Origin: Pyrus communis
Lineage: Eukaryota > Streptophyta > Magnoliopsida > Rosales > Rosaceae
Length of the DNA: 64,000 bases
Reading direction: 5' to 3'
NCBI RefSeq assembly: GCF_963583255.1
Contig: NC_084807.1
Location: 22,221,572 to 22,285,571, forward strand
Shown here: in pieces, positions 47,728 through 58,994 of the stretch
How the letters are laid out: every line of letters starts with the position of its first letter
How positions within the stretch are numbered: position 1 is the stretch's first letter
Made by a program: the position numbers and the translations under genes
Notes under the pieces: model-generated
Database searches by the model: none
What the model saw: the letters and a program-made list of their open reading frames with translations, nothing else
What the model was told of the DNA's origin: nothing

Positions 47728-47850
47728 ATACATACATGTCAAACTCGGAGTAATTTGGTTCAAGATGTGAGAGACCATTCATTTCTGTGAAACCATCAGA
47801 AGTCTTACTCATCTGCCTCCCAATCTCTTCCACTCCTCCATCATCTGTAT
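47728..47850 (-). pseudogene. Possible captured exon in the Helitron-like element
   Basis: On the minus strand an acceptor (TTTATACAG) near 47848 is followed by an open frame reading DDGGVEEIGRQMSKTSDGF and then TEMNGLSHLEPNYSEFDMYV before a stop. The composition looks protein-like and the acceptor is good. I do not recognise the family. It could be a piece of a host gene carried by the element. Confidence 0.35.
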
Positions 47851-48380
47851 AAATGAAACAATCAAAACACTAAGTGACATTCTTGCAGGAACTCAAATTC
47901 AAAACAAAAAAATTAAGTCTCATAAAAAAATATATAAAGCCATCCTATTTTTCCGCCACGTAAACAACAATCACAGATGTAAATGTGAACCCAGATAAAA
48001 ATTATTCAATTAAGATAAAATTCACAAATAGGTCCTCCAGAATCAGAAAGAACGAAGAAATTAAAATTACCCAAAACATTATAAACAAACATCGTACGCA
48101 AAAATAAAAATTACTCAAAAATTTGTAAACAAACATCACAACCCACAACCAACTAACCTAAAAATGCACAAAATCAAAATAATAATCCAAGGAAAAAAAA
48201 AAACGAACAATAAGAAACAAAACATTCTAACAAATCCCACACAAAAAATCCAAATAAAAAAACCTAAAACAACAAATTATTCACTAATTATTCATACAAA
48301 CTTGGACAAAGCTATTTAACATACCGATCGAAGCGAGAAAGTCCCAACACTTCCTGATTTTAAAAATTTGTTTATACATG

Positions 48381-49661
48381 TGTTGACCTTAAAAATTACC
48401 AAACCTACGTGGCGCGCAGGCCGAGTAATTAATAAGCTAACTACGTCATTCGGTTGTGTGCAGAGCATGCCAACTCGTCGGCCGAGCTCGGCCGAAGAGT
48501 AAAATGTGTTGATGTCGCGTTGGGACGCTGCTGACTTCTTGATCTTGCGACTGTTGCCAAGGAATGAACACGTCTCGGCCTTCAGGTTCTAGAGCCTGAA
48601 GACAAGGCTGCTAGTTCTGCGAAGTTCAATCAAATTCGGCTTTCAATGTACCGAATGTAGTAACCTGTAACACCTCACTTCGCCAAGAAGGCTAATGAGA
48701 TGAACTCTGCCAATAAGGATTCGAAATTCCTTCTTGACTGAGACTTGGATAGGTAATCAGTCGGCCGAGAAACAGTGTTGTTTATCCAAACTGAAGATGT
48801 CACCAGTTGTCTTCACAGTGTTGTTTATCCAAACTGAAGGTGTGTTGGCGAAAAAAGAAAATGAAAATCTCAAGATGTTTGAGAGGTTTGCGCAGGGCAA
48901 TTTGTGTGTTGAATTGGAGACCTTTCACATGTTGCCTGCGACTCTGTATTTATAGGCAAATGTTGTGTGGCGCAACCAGATAGTTTTGTAGAGTCCAATT
49001 GCAATTCTAATTTGCGGAACTAAACTTGATCTGCATCAAAAGCAAAGGCATATCCTTCAAACTGATCCGTGGGATTTATTCCTTGACTTTTTAAATTTAA
49101 TAAAAATTAGGCTTATCACATCACATCAGAAACCAAGCCTATCTAGGCTTCTTCATAATCTTTACCAATGCATGCATCCGAATCCCTACCATTATCTCTT
49201 TTTAATTGACCACATCTAACCAAACAATGATGGCTTTATCCTATCATTATGTGATCCATGGTCAAGAGATCACCGTGTCACTATCCTCGTGCCAATGGAC
49301 TCTTTCCAATGCGCCCATAGGCTGAAGCCTTTTCTTTTGTTTAGATGTCATCCTAATCACATCACCATCTCATAATTTCACCTTTATCCCATGCAAAGAT
49401 TAATTGCATGAAATTAATCCAGTAGTAGATGCACTGCCATATGCCGAATATCTCCAATTAATTTGAATTGTAGGTTAGAGATATTATTTGCATCCTGGAA
49501 CAAGAGAAAAACCAAGATAATTCACTATTAAAAAACAATCATTATGATTAAAAATCATAATATTATCTCTTAACAATAAAATTATCTTAATTTCTTCATA
49601 TGACAGTGTGAAGTTATGGCCTTGATTACACGGGCCGATGGTGTAAATTTGGATCCAAACA
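48381..49661 (-). mobile_element. Solo LTR related to the 21.4-27.3 kb element
   Basis: It begins TGTTGACCTTAAAAATTACC and ends GGATCCAAACA, with clear similarity along the first 600 bases to the LTRs at 21431 and 25809, and contains a minus-strand TATA box at 48947-48955. It is flanked by perfect 5-bp duplications ACATG (48376-48380 and 49662-49666). No internal region or second LTR is present, so it is a solo LTR left by recombination. The 3' half diverges from the larger LTRs, so it is a subfamily. Confidence 0.88.
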
Positions 49662-49899
49662 ACATGAAACAAATTTTTGCATGCAAAGCTCGAATGTTGA
49701 GGAAGGCAGTTGTTTAGCAGCGAACAATAGGGAATACTACAAGAATCCAAGCCCAGGAAACTTCAAATCCATTGCAACCAAACAAATATGGAAATAGTAC
49801 TCTAAAAAAAGCTTATGCTAATTAATTAATTAATTGGAATATTTTAGAGCTGTGATTTGCTACATGGGAAAGGGATGAGTTTAAGAAAAGTTCATGAGA

Positions 49900-50560
49900 T
49901 TTGGAATCACAAACACTTCGGAGGGATTTTATGATAATTCTCTTAAAATCAAAAGAAAATATTAGGGTTCCTTGGTTTCTTACCCAAATCTACCAATTTG
50001 AATCAAATCTCTGTAGACGAGCTTCAAATCCATCTCAAATCGTCTCCACGAACACGATTTTTGGAAGATTGGAAATGCATAGAGAGGCAGGCCCTGTATC
50101 TTTTGCACTTTGATCCACCTTGTCCTATTGACCCTTCACAGACTTCTCCGAGTAACCTGCAAAGAGAAACAATACCCATTATACATTTTTTCAGATGGAT
50201 TTTAAAGATAGAGGAGAAAGATTAGCGTTTAAGGACATGAAAACTAATTTTATGCTGAGAGGAAAATAAAGCAAAAGAGAGAAACGGAAATAAAGCAATC
50301 CATGAACAAACACACCTAAACCGCGGAAAACAGCGAGAAAAACAGGCCAAACACCCTTCCACACGATCCAATCGGAATCAAAACCGAAAGACAGACAGAG
50401 AAATAGAGAGAAACGGAAAGACAAAGAGAAGAATTGAAGAGTAAAGTGAAAAGTGGAAGATGCTTCCAGCATCTCCCTTAGAAAACACAACACACACGCA
50501 TGGGAAAAAAAATGGGAGAGGGGCAAAGTGGCCAATTCACCATACAACCCCACTAAAGCC
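49900..50560 (-). pseudogene. Leader/exon-like fragment near the 5' end of the Helitron-like element
   Basis: The minus strand carries a C/T-rich leader, a donor-like AG|GTGTG near 50317, a T-rich stretch and a good acceptor (TTTCTCTTTGCAG) near 50158, followed by an exon-like segment to about 49995. This is the layout of a plant gene start with a leader intron. No long conserved protein follows, so it is probably a captured, non-coding gene fragment. Confidence 0.35.
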
Positions 50561-50633
50561 TAAAAAAACATGAAGAGAATAAGGGCCGGATGGGCACTGT
50601 TAATAACAATACTCATCCGCCGGCTTTTAGAAG

Positions 50634-51194
50634 AGTATATAATGTATGTAATCTGCTAGTTTGTTGTATTCGGTTCGAGACCATTTTTGCTCAAATCACC
50701 ATTAATTATGGTAGATGTTCACCTCTTCTTAATAGCTTGCCACATGTCCCACTAACTAACTAGAGTTAACTTTATTATTAAATGTCTTTGAAAAATTAAA
50801 AAAAAAAGTTAATTAAATATTCAACCTAATCCAACCCTGAGAATTGAGAAGTACACCGTCCTTCCCCTCCCTTTCGACCAAACAGCCACTGCCACCCATC
50901 ACCCAAACCCGGCGACGGAGACCAACACCCACCCACCTTGCCAGTGTCGTCGCCCCACCAGCCGCAATGTCATTTTTCTCCTACTAGATTCGCCATCGTC
51001 TTCCTTCGATAAGATTCGCTAGGACATCAATTGCTTTCAATCTGTCTTCTGGGTATCTTTTAGAATTTGCAAGTGTTAATGGCAATTTTAACAAAAAGAG
51101 AGAGACTTTGTCGGGTTTCTGGATGGGATATTCAAAGAGTTTTTTGTTTATTTATTTTTTAATTTTAATGTTTTAAAATTACAAGTGGAGCTTT
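50634..51194 (+). other. Right half of the split repeat and unassigned sequence
   Basis: 50644-50680 repeats the host motif found at 43968-44003. From 50850 to 51000 there is a CC-rich, gene-leader-like stretch (CACCCATCACCCAAACCCGG). No frame of note. Confidence 0.4.
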
Positions 51195-51503
51195 TGTTGG
51201 AACACGATCAAGATAATTAAACCAAGAACAATCACACAAATATGAACAACAGAAGCTTGCTTTATTAATCAATAAAGCAATTACAAAAGAACTCATAAAC
51301 TCTCAAGTCTCTCAGAATTCACACATCCTAATGCTAAGGCTTACCTATATATATAGTAGATAACCTGGCTACAAACCTAATCCTAAACTAAGTTGGAATC
51401 CAAAAACCACTTGGAAACTTGCGTCCAAGTCTCCTACACCCATTACAACTTGGATTCCTATCTTAGTTAGGAATACAAACCTGATTTCATACCAGTTCCA
51501 ACA
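51195..51503 (-). repeat. 3' LTR of a Ty1/copia element
   Basis: The 309-bp segment begins TGTTGGAAC and ends GTTCCAACA, the inverted TG...CA ends of a copia LTR. In minus sense it is preceded by ACCAAGGTGGAGAT, a typical copia purine tract. It belongs with the pol remnant at 51.97-53.3 kb. The partner LTR is not found. Confidence 0.85.
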
Positions 51504-51976
51504 ATCTCCACCTTGGTAAGAAATCCACATCAAAGACCTTCATCTGTTTCCATTGCTCCACCATTATCAAGTTTTCAAACTTGTCTAACGTGCACCAAAT
51601 CCAAGCAATGCTTGAACTTTGATACACCAACTATCTTCATTAACATATCAGCATGATTATTAGCCGTAGCAATCTTCTTGACTAGAATTTCACCTTCAGC
51701 TATAACCTCTTGAACAAAATGATATCTCACTTCTATATGTTTGGTCCTTACATGATGTATCTAATACTTTGCCAAGTAAATGGCACTTTAACTATCTCAA
51801 TACACATCCAACTTGTGTTGATTTACACCCAAATCTTCTATCAATCCAAGTGTCCAAATAGCTTCCTTAATAGCCTCAGCCATCGCCAAATATTCAGCTT
51901 CTGTAGTTGATAAAGCAACGGTTGGTTGTAATATTGATCTCCAACATACATGACCTTTTGCCATAGTAAATACATA

Positions 51977-53260
51977 CTATGTCGTAGACCTTCTTTTGTC
52001 TAAGTCACTAGCAAAATCAGAGTCCACATAACCAATTAAGAACTTATCAATTTCTCCATCAATCCTTTCAAAAAAAATTCCTGTATTTCTTGTTCCATGA
52101 AAATATCTCAGTATCCATTTAGCAGCATCCCAATGTATTTTTCCAGGATTATGCATAAGCCTACTAACAATTCCAACTGCATGGGCAATATCGGGGCGAG
52201 TGCATACCATAGCATACATCAACCCTCCAACCAAACTGGAATAAGGAACATCTTTCATCTTGGCTTTTTCTTCATCATTTTTAGGGCATAGTTGAGTGCT
52301 CAATTTAGAATGAGGAGCAAGAGGTGTACTTACAGGTTTGGTTTCCCCATTAATGCCAAACTTATGCAGCAATTTTTCCAAGTACTATTTATGTGATAAA
52401 TAGACCAATCCCTCCTTCCTGTTTCTTGTGATCTCCATCCCCAAAATCTTCCTTGCTTCCCCAAGATCTTTCATCTCCATATGTACTCCCTGCCCCCACT
52501 TAATTTCTTGTGGTACACACAATGGTCATAATGGCTTCTAGTGTAGCCTTGATCCTTCATAAACTTATCAAACCTTAAATACCACTGCATGGGTGATTGT
52601 TTTAAACCATATAGTGACTTGTTGAGCTTGCAGACTAAACCTTCTTTTCCTTTTTCTTCATACCTTTCAGGTTGCATTATGCAAATCTCTTCAGACAAAT
52701 TTCCATGTAGGAATGCAGTTTTTACGTCCAACTGAACTAATTCAAGATCAAATTGTGCCACTAGCGCAAGCAGAATTTGAATAGATGAGTGTTTCACTAT
52801 AAGAGAAAAGATTTCGTTATAATCTATTGCATCTTTTTGAGCATATCCTTTAGCCACTAGTCTGGCTATGAAACTCACTTGACTTGCATCATCTATTCCA
52901 TCCTTCTTTGCATATATCCACTTGCATCCAATAGCCTTTCTTCCCTTAGGCAACTCCACCAATTCCTAGGTTTTATTCTTCTTGAGTGACAACATCTTGT
53001 CATCCATAGCTTCATGTCATTGCTTTGCTTCTCCACTACTCACTGCTTCAGTAAAACTTGTAGGAATATCAACTTCGATCACTAGTAAAGTGTATGCCAT
53101 ACATGCAATGCAATCTTTGAATCTGGCAAGAAGCACAATCTCTCTTTTTCCTTTCCTCTTGGCAATGCACTCTTCTAGTGTTTGAACATCATCATTCACA
53201 ACTTCTTCATCTTGTCTTTCTACATAATCAACGAAATCTTGTTCTTCATTATGGATGTTA
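51977..53260 (-). pseudogene. Ty1/copia pol pseudogene (reverse transcriptase - RNase H)
   Basis: The minus strand contains RT signatures (GRKAIGCKWIYAKKDG, LVAKGYAQ, QLDVKTAFLHGNL, NKSLYGLKQSPMQWY) at 52962-52471. RNase H signatures (VPYSSLVGGLMYAM, TRPDIAHAVGIVSR, GYVDSDFASD) lie at 52381-51977. Between them the frame jumps from CVYHKKLSG to MEMKDLGEARKIL, so the segment with the YVDD catalytic box is deleted. The expected W in KNKTWELV is a stop, and another stop follows SHK. Integrase and gag are missing. It cannot encode a working polymerase. The LTR lies just downstream. Confidence 0.9.
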
Positions 53261-53325
53261 TTCTCGGTGCTTGATTCTTCAGAATGATTTGTTGATATCT
53301 CTGAAGGAATTATTTTTTGAAAACT

Positions 53326-54178
53326 AGTTCATTTGAGCAACATCCATGCGTGCAATTAACAATTAAAATGCGGAATCATGCTTGTATGCACTCAAAATAA
53401 AACTTTACCCATGAAATTCAAGGCCTAGTAATTGTGGTGAACCAAGATTCAACTCAAATCTTAAAGAAAAAAGTTGAGAAACTTTTATACCTTTGAAGCG
53501 CCTCTTTGCTTAGCAAAGGATATTCACCCATGTGAGGGCCTTCTTTCCTTAGTCTCCTTGCTCCTTGACTCCATGGATGTGGATGGAGGAACTTTGCTTC
53601 TTGGCTCCATGACTTTTTGGATGGATGAAGGAATGGATTCTCTAAGTTCCCAAAATAGGGAACCTTTAAGCCTCCACACCAAGAAGAGCATTGAGGAAGA
53701 GATGAGTGACCTAGAGGAAGAAAGATAGCTAGCTATTTTCCTCTAGGGTGGCCAGCCTCCTAAGAGAAGATAGAGCTTTGTGTTCTCATCTTTTCTTTCT
53801 AGAAAACCCTAATCAACTTTTTGGCTATAAAGTCCTTTATATAGTCACTTCATTTAAGTAACAAAAAGAATCAAAGCCCATTCATTTAATATGGTCAGCC
53901 TTCTAAAGGCTTTGGGTTGTTTGGTCCCTTTTGAGTTTTTAGTCATTAAGTTGTCATACAACTGAAGTTAATAGGCTTGACGGTTTTAAGCCCAATGGGC
54001 CTTAAGGTCCAGTAATTACTCAAAAGCTAAAATGAACTTATTCGTTTGATTAATTAACATATTAAATAATCCTAGCCATAAATAATTAAACCGTTTATTT
54101 ATCCTTACTCATCTCCGTTGTTTCTTCAATCTCGACCTTATACGGTGTACAATCCATTAGGTTTCTTTTAGCGAGGCT
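53326..54178. other. Unassigned repeat-like segment
   Basis: Sequence between the copia remnant and the Cassandra-like fragment. An 84-codon plus frame at 53474-53728 has no recognised similarity. The style (ATGCGGAATCATGC, AAATGCG) resembles retroelement LTRs, but I could not define ends. Confidence 0.35.
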
Positions 54179-54320
54179 GTCACATCCTGGCCCGGGCCCC
54201 CACCACATTCCAGGCTCGACTCCACCGTAGCACGATATTGTCCGCTTTGGACCCCGACCACGCTCTCATGGTTTTGTTTCTAGGAACTCACACGAGAACT
54301 TCTCAGTAGATCACCCATCA
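54179..54320 (+). mobile_element. Truncated Cassandra-type TRIM LTR with 5S rRNA-like segment
   Basis: It starts TGTCACATCCTGGCCCGGGC, continues through CCGTAGCACGATATTGTCCG and GGTTTTGTTTCTAGGAACTC, and ends in CACGAGAACTTCTCAGTAGA then TCACCCATCA. The last part is the antisense of the 3' region of 5S rRNA (CACGAGGACTTCCCAGGAGG type), which identifies Cassandra TRIMs. The element stops abruptly and joins CNGC exon-2 sequence. Confidence 0.8.
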
Positions 54321-54551
54321 TTCACCGATCTTTTCTATATATTGAAAATTGTACTTCGGATCTATGAATTTCTGGAGGATTCGTGTTTCCACTTGAATTG
54401 CATTGTACTTCGGATCTATGAATTTCTGGAGGATTCGTGTTGCCTCGACTTCGATTTTATCGAGAGATTTTGCGTGCGAATGATAGATGGGCCAATGCGG
54501 GGGTCAATTGGTTTCTTAATCGACAGTTTAGCCATTGTTCCCCTTCCGCAG
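54321..54551 (+). pseudogene. CNGC exon-2 remnant (5' part of copy B)
   Basis: TTCACCGATCTTTTCTATAT matches the exon 2 segment of the 36.4-kb gene (VTDLFYIL). A 53-bp piece starting TTGTACTTCGGATCTATGAA is tandemly duplicated (54349 and 54402), then comes IGFLIDSLAIVPLPQ ending at 54551 with GTACGAG. The following intron matches intron 2 of the main gene. The 5' side was replaced by the Cassandra-like LTR. With the exons at 60.3 kb this is one broken gene. Confidence 0.8.
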
Positions 54552-55682
54552 GTACGAGAAGTCCCCTCCCCTCATGTTGGAGTTAATTGGTTTCCTAATC
54601 TCTCTATTTGTTTACTTGCAGAGCGGGGTAGGATATTATTTTCATTATTAAAGCATGAGAAATTATATTCTCCGTATATATATTAGACAAGAAATTATTT
54701 TCTTAATGTTAGGATATACTAGCAATTGAACGTTGCATGTTTCAAAATTGTATTAACAATGTGAAATATATTAAAATCTGTTTGCATTCGTATCAAAATC
54801 TAAAAATCATCCAAAGTATATTTGAGGATCACAAAATATAAATGTTTAAATAAATGAAGGAAATCTTAAATGCATTTGGCCACGCATACCATTTGAACAA
54901 AAGGACTTGATTGTGGGTATGCCGTAACCAAAATAATAGGTTCAAATATCATCTAAATTTTCTCATCCACATCATTAACTGCTTATTGTCCAAAATATTC
55001 TAGCAACATTTATACAACAGATTGGTTGACCAATCAACTTTTCAAAAATTAGTTTTGAGTACAAAAGTATATGATCTCACATCCTTGGTTGCTCTTCTCT
55101 ATATATGTAGCAAAATAGCTATACAACTTCATTATCGCTAGTCCTCACATCATCTTTCATTGAATTTCAAAACTTCCTTCTTTCTTATTTGCAGGTGCTT
55201 TCATTTCTCTGTTACAATTTGAAAAAAAATGGGAGTTGTTAATGTATGGTTTGAACTACAGATAAGTGATAGTTTTAGTAACACTGAAAAAAAATATAAA
55301 TATATATATATATATGGTTTGAACTACAGATAATACTAATGAATAAGTTTAAATCTTAAATCGTATCTGAATCCAAGTTATCAAAACCATTGATACTCAA
55401 ACCAATCAACTCAATCATGCTCAAACCAAATTAGTCTAATACGTAAGGAAAAGTTGTAATTCATATTTTCATTTTATTCTTAATTCAGATCAAAAGTATG
55501 AGAGAGTTGTTAGGATAAGGTGAACGAAATCGACTATTTTAAAGTAGAATTTCCATCAAAAACAATATAAATTATAATATCATAGAAGTGTTTTCTATTT
55601 GCTTAGGAAATCAAAGGAATGCTTATAAATTTTTTTTTTGAACAAAAAAAAAGAAATTAAAAAAGAAAAACTTATGAATTTT

Positions 55683-55890
55683 TTTGTAAAGGAGGACAAC
55701 TGGTGGCAAGTCATAGTTATTCATCATTTCTGGGGACCGGAAAGACTCATAGAGGCATTTCAGCCTCCCTTTGGCTACAAGTCTGACTTCCACGCCAGCA
55801 ACGGGTTTCAAACCCGAAACCTCTAGTTTTTAGTTTAAAAAAAACTTCGCAATCCGCTCTTTACCACTGGACCATCAGCTCGTGGTTGAT
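55683..55890 (-). mobile_element. tRNA-derived SINE with 15-bp target duplication
   Basis: AAACTTATGAATTTT (55668-55682) and AAACTTACGAATTTT (55891-55905) flank the insert, 14 of 15 identical. On the minus strand an A-box-like TGGTCCAGTGGTAAAGAG lies near the start and a B-box GGGTTTGAAACCC at 55803-55815. The tRNA-like start supports a SINE, not a tRNA gene. Confidence 0.8.
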
Positions 55891-57261
55891 AAACTTACGA
55901 ATTTTAACTTACTACGAAGTGTGTGTGACTTTTGTTTAAGCAATGAAAACAGAACCAATTATATTTGCAAGTTAGAATATTGATCTTGCTGGCTAAAAAT
56001 CTATTATATTCTAATTTATATTGTTTTCGTCTGAAAATTCAGCTTTAAAGAGTGTAACTACTATAAAAGGATCTGAAGAATGTATAGTTCATAGTACAGA
56101 CCAAAAATTAGCAATGATTTTTTCCACTCTTGCTGATTGCAAGAGAGAAAATTCAGAGTAAAATTAGAATGTATAGTTCATGCCGTTTTAACTTTGAGGT
56201 ACTTACCGTTATCGATGGCTTATGCTACAAAAAAACATCTCAAGTAAAACTCTTTTAAGCACAGCTCGATGAGCACTCAGAACACTGAATGCAAAAATCA
56301 ACAAAATTTCACCACCTCAAATTATAATTCGTTTCATTTTCTTAAACCCACTAAAAAGAAAAAAATTAAAAGTAAATTTAAAAAATGAACCACTTCCAAA
56401 ATAATAAAGAAAGTTGAATACAAAATACATTCAGAGGATTTATGACCTCATTATTTGAAAATCTTGACTACAGCATTACAGATTTAATAAAAATTAGCTC
56501 ATGGGAGTCCAAGTAAAATGATACTAACTCAAATAAACTGCAAAAAATTAGAGAAAATAAGAGTAAGAATTTGAACAGACAAGGAGGTAGAGTAAAATTA
56601 CCCAGGATTGGATGGCGAAATTGTAATTATGCATAAATTTCACAAATCCTAGAAATCTTGCTGACCAGAATTATCTCAGTGAGATATGGAGAGAGATAGA
56701 GAGAGATAGATTCAAATTCTCAACCTCTATCAAAGTGGAATGCCACAATAATTTCAAATTCTCAACCTCTATCAAATAAATAGACTTTCAAAAAGTTTCC
56801 AACCTAACCGACCTGCACAGAAAAGATTTGAAAAATATTTCTGACTTTTTCAATCAGGTCATGTAGGCAAGAAATGAACAAATGATGATGGCCTCACTCT
56901 CTCTCTGCAAGGTCCCTGTTCAAAATCCCCACCCATTCGTGATCCTTCTCTCTGCAAGCTCTCTCTCTCTCTCTCTCTATCCCTCTCTCTCCTTCTCTTA
57001 CTGCAGCCCATAACGCCGCTCTTTGTTGCATCTCTGTCTGCAACAGCACCCATCAACACCCACCCCCTCAATCTCATCGAGACGAAGCAGACACCCCCTC
57101 CCAAACCTGCAATGACAAAAGTACCCCACACTTTTTACCCTTGTCCGTCGGATCTATAATCTAAACTGACTGGGCCGTTTTAGTGCAGGGCTAATCCAAA
57201 CCAAAATCAACCCATTTTTTTTTTGTGAAGAACGGGGCTCTCAAAAACACATTTTGAACAA

Positions 57262-57410
57262 ACGATATTTTCTATACTAAGAGGGTGAGAAGTTGGCTAA
57301 GTCTCACAATGAATTAGTAATAATGTGGTTCAATTCGCCTTTGGCGAGATTCGAACCTAAAACTTCTCACTTACAAATAAAAAAGAATATCACTGGATCG
57401 TAGTACTAAG
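57262..57410 (-). mobile_element. tRNA-derived SINE (Au-like)
   Basis: The minus strand has GTACTACGATCCAGTGATAT near the 5' end, B-box GGTTCGAATCTC (57346-57357) and the typical tail word TGTGAGACTTAGCCAACTTC followed by CTTAGTATAG. The flanking duplication was not resolved. Confidence 0.7.
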
Positions 57411-57497
57411 TGGTCTCAAAAACACTTTTATTTTAGAGATAATTAGATCTAAATTCATTTACACACTTATTTTTTAACAAAGAATATTATCTACACA

Positions 57498-58046
57498 AAG
57501 ACCATCTCCAAACCTGGCCTATAACCTATTTTTCCCCTTCCATCCCCTCCCAACAAAAAAATATCCAACCCAACCCAAGTGGAAAATTGGACCTAAAACC
57601 TAAAACAAAAAACAAAGCCAGAAATAGCCCAGGATTCAGCCCAGAAAATGGTGTGGCCACCCCCAGCTAGACCCCACCCACATGGGCATGTTCCTTAGGA
57701 TTTATTGAATCCAACGGTTGAGATCTAATGGTAAAAAATATATATAATGGCCCAAATTTAAATCCAACAGCTAAAATTATTTAAAAAATTATTTAACTCA
57801 AAACTCACTCAAATTTAGTAATTTTTCAATATTTATTGGAATCTAAATATTTTTAGGTTAAAATGTTCATAAAATTAAATTAGGATAGTGTGCATAATTT
57901 TTTTTTTAATTACTTAAAAGAAAAAATTAGCCTAAATTTATTCTTTAATAATTTCGGGCTAAAAAATTTAGGTCACAAGGGTTAGAGCAGAAAAGCTGTT
58001 TTTGGGCTAAAATTTTTTTGTTTTAGGCCAAGAGTTGGAGATAGTC
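57498..58046. mobile_element. Non-autonomous DNA element with terminal inverted repeats
   Basis: The ends AGACCATCTCCAAAC and GTTGGAGATAGTCT are inverted. The interior (TAGCCTAAATTTATTCTTTA, CATAAAATTAAATTAGGATA) is shared with 34130-34330. AT-rich and without a frame. Superfamily uncertain. Confidence 0.55.
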
Positions 58047-58547
58047 TAAAGGGGCTGGATGAATGGTTGAGCTTAACAATGGCTAACAATAGTATGATTC
58101 AAATTTGTTTTTTATGAGAATCGAACCTAAGAGTCATCATACCTTTAAGCTTGTACTTTGTAATAAGATCCACACACCAAACCGTTAAGGAACTAGGACA
58201 AACCCAAAATTAGAGTTCACTAACAAACCAAATATACAAATCAGGTTAATTTACACAATAACTCTATAAATTCAACATGAAAAACAAAAACCCGGTCCAA
58301 ACTTTGAAATTTGGCATTTCTAACAAATCAAATCTTCAAGTTAATTCCAAATGGTAACATTCCAAGTCGCAGCCGGAATTAAAGACGATGGGCATTCAAA
58401 AGAAGAGAGAGGTGAGAGAAACCGTTTCGTATCTGTGGCACTTGGGGGCAAATGTCAACAACGGCTACTGATTTAGATAGGACCAGACACAACTGCAGTT
58501 TGCTAGAACTGGACCGAGAAAGAAAAGCCCCCTTTCTTTTATGGGTA

Positions 58548-58712
58548 ATGTTACATAGATTAAAATTAGAGATATGATATTCACACACCCCTTTTTATTT
58601 TTCTTACACATTTTTGGATTTCGACCGTCGGATCGGATGAATTGAAGAAGATCAATGGACAAAAATTAACAAGGGGTGTGTGAATAGCACACCCCTAAAA
58701 TTATAGACAAAA
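58548..58712. repeat. MITE with CACACACCCC arms
   Basis: ATTCACACACCCCTT at left pairs exactly with AAGGGGTGTGTGAAT at right. Outer AT-rich bases also pair. The core GACCGTCGGATCGGATGAAT is common in plant MITEs. Confidence 0.65.
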
Positions 58713-58994
58713 TTTAGAAGTCAAATGATGTTCTACCACACATTTATCAATGTTTAAGTAATAATCCAATCATCAACTTCTATATCATTTAGTTTACAAA
58801 ATTTTATCGACAAATTTAATCTTTCTAACATTACTCATATTTTATAACAAGTATTTTTGTTCAGAAATGTCCCCGTTATTGGAAAATGTAGTTTATTATT
58901 AATTTTGTTAATTTACTTGGATGAAGAGCATTAGAATTTCTTTTCCATTAAATTTAGAATTTCTTGCCTATTAAGGTTTGCTTTAGTTTTTATT

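Larger units (their letters stand above)
44020..50633 (-). mobile_element. Candidate non-autonomous Helitron, minus strand
   Basis: On the minus strand the 3' end reads GCAACACACGGGCAGCATTG then CCTAG, followed by host T. This is the hallmark of plant Helitron 3' termini (GC-rich short hairpin then CTAG|T). The other end begins TCTTCTAAAAGCCGGCGG within one base of the boundary and is preceded by AT-rich host sequence. Joining the flanks gives an A|T site inside a tandem repeat, as expected. There is no Rep/helicase coding. The interior contains a solo LTR and exon-like fragments. The 5' boundary is less sure than the 3' one. Confidence 0.55.

Noticed and set aside
54285..54320. 5S rRNA gene fragment
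   Set aside because: It is only the antisense of part of 5S rRNA and is embedded in a Cassandra-like LTR.
55683..55890. tRNA-like A and B boxes suggesting a tRNA gene
   Set aside because: There is no cloverleaf of tRNA length, the boxes are too far apart, and the segment has a target duplication, so it is a SINE.
56859..57131. 90-codon minus frame
   Set aside because: Its middle is an RE repeat from the (CT)n tract and no domain is recognisable.
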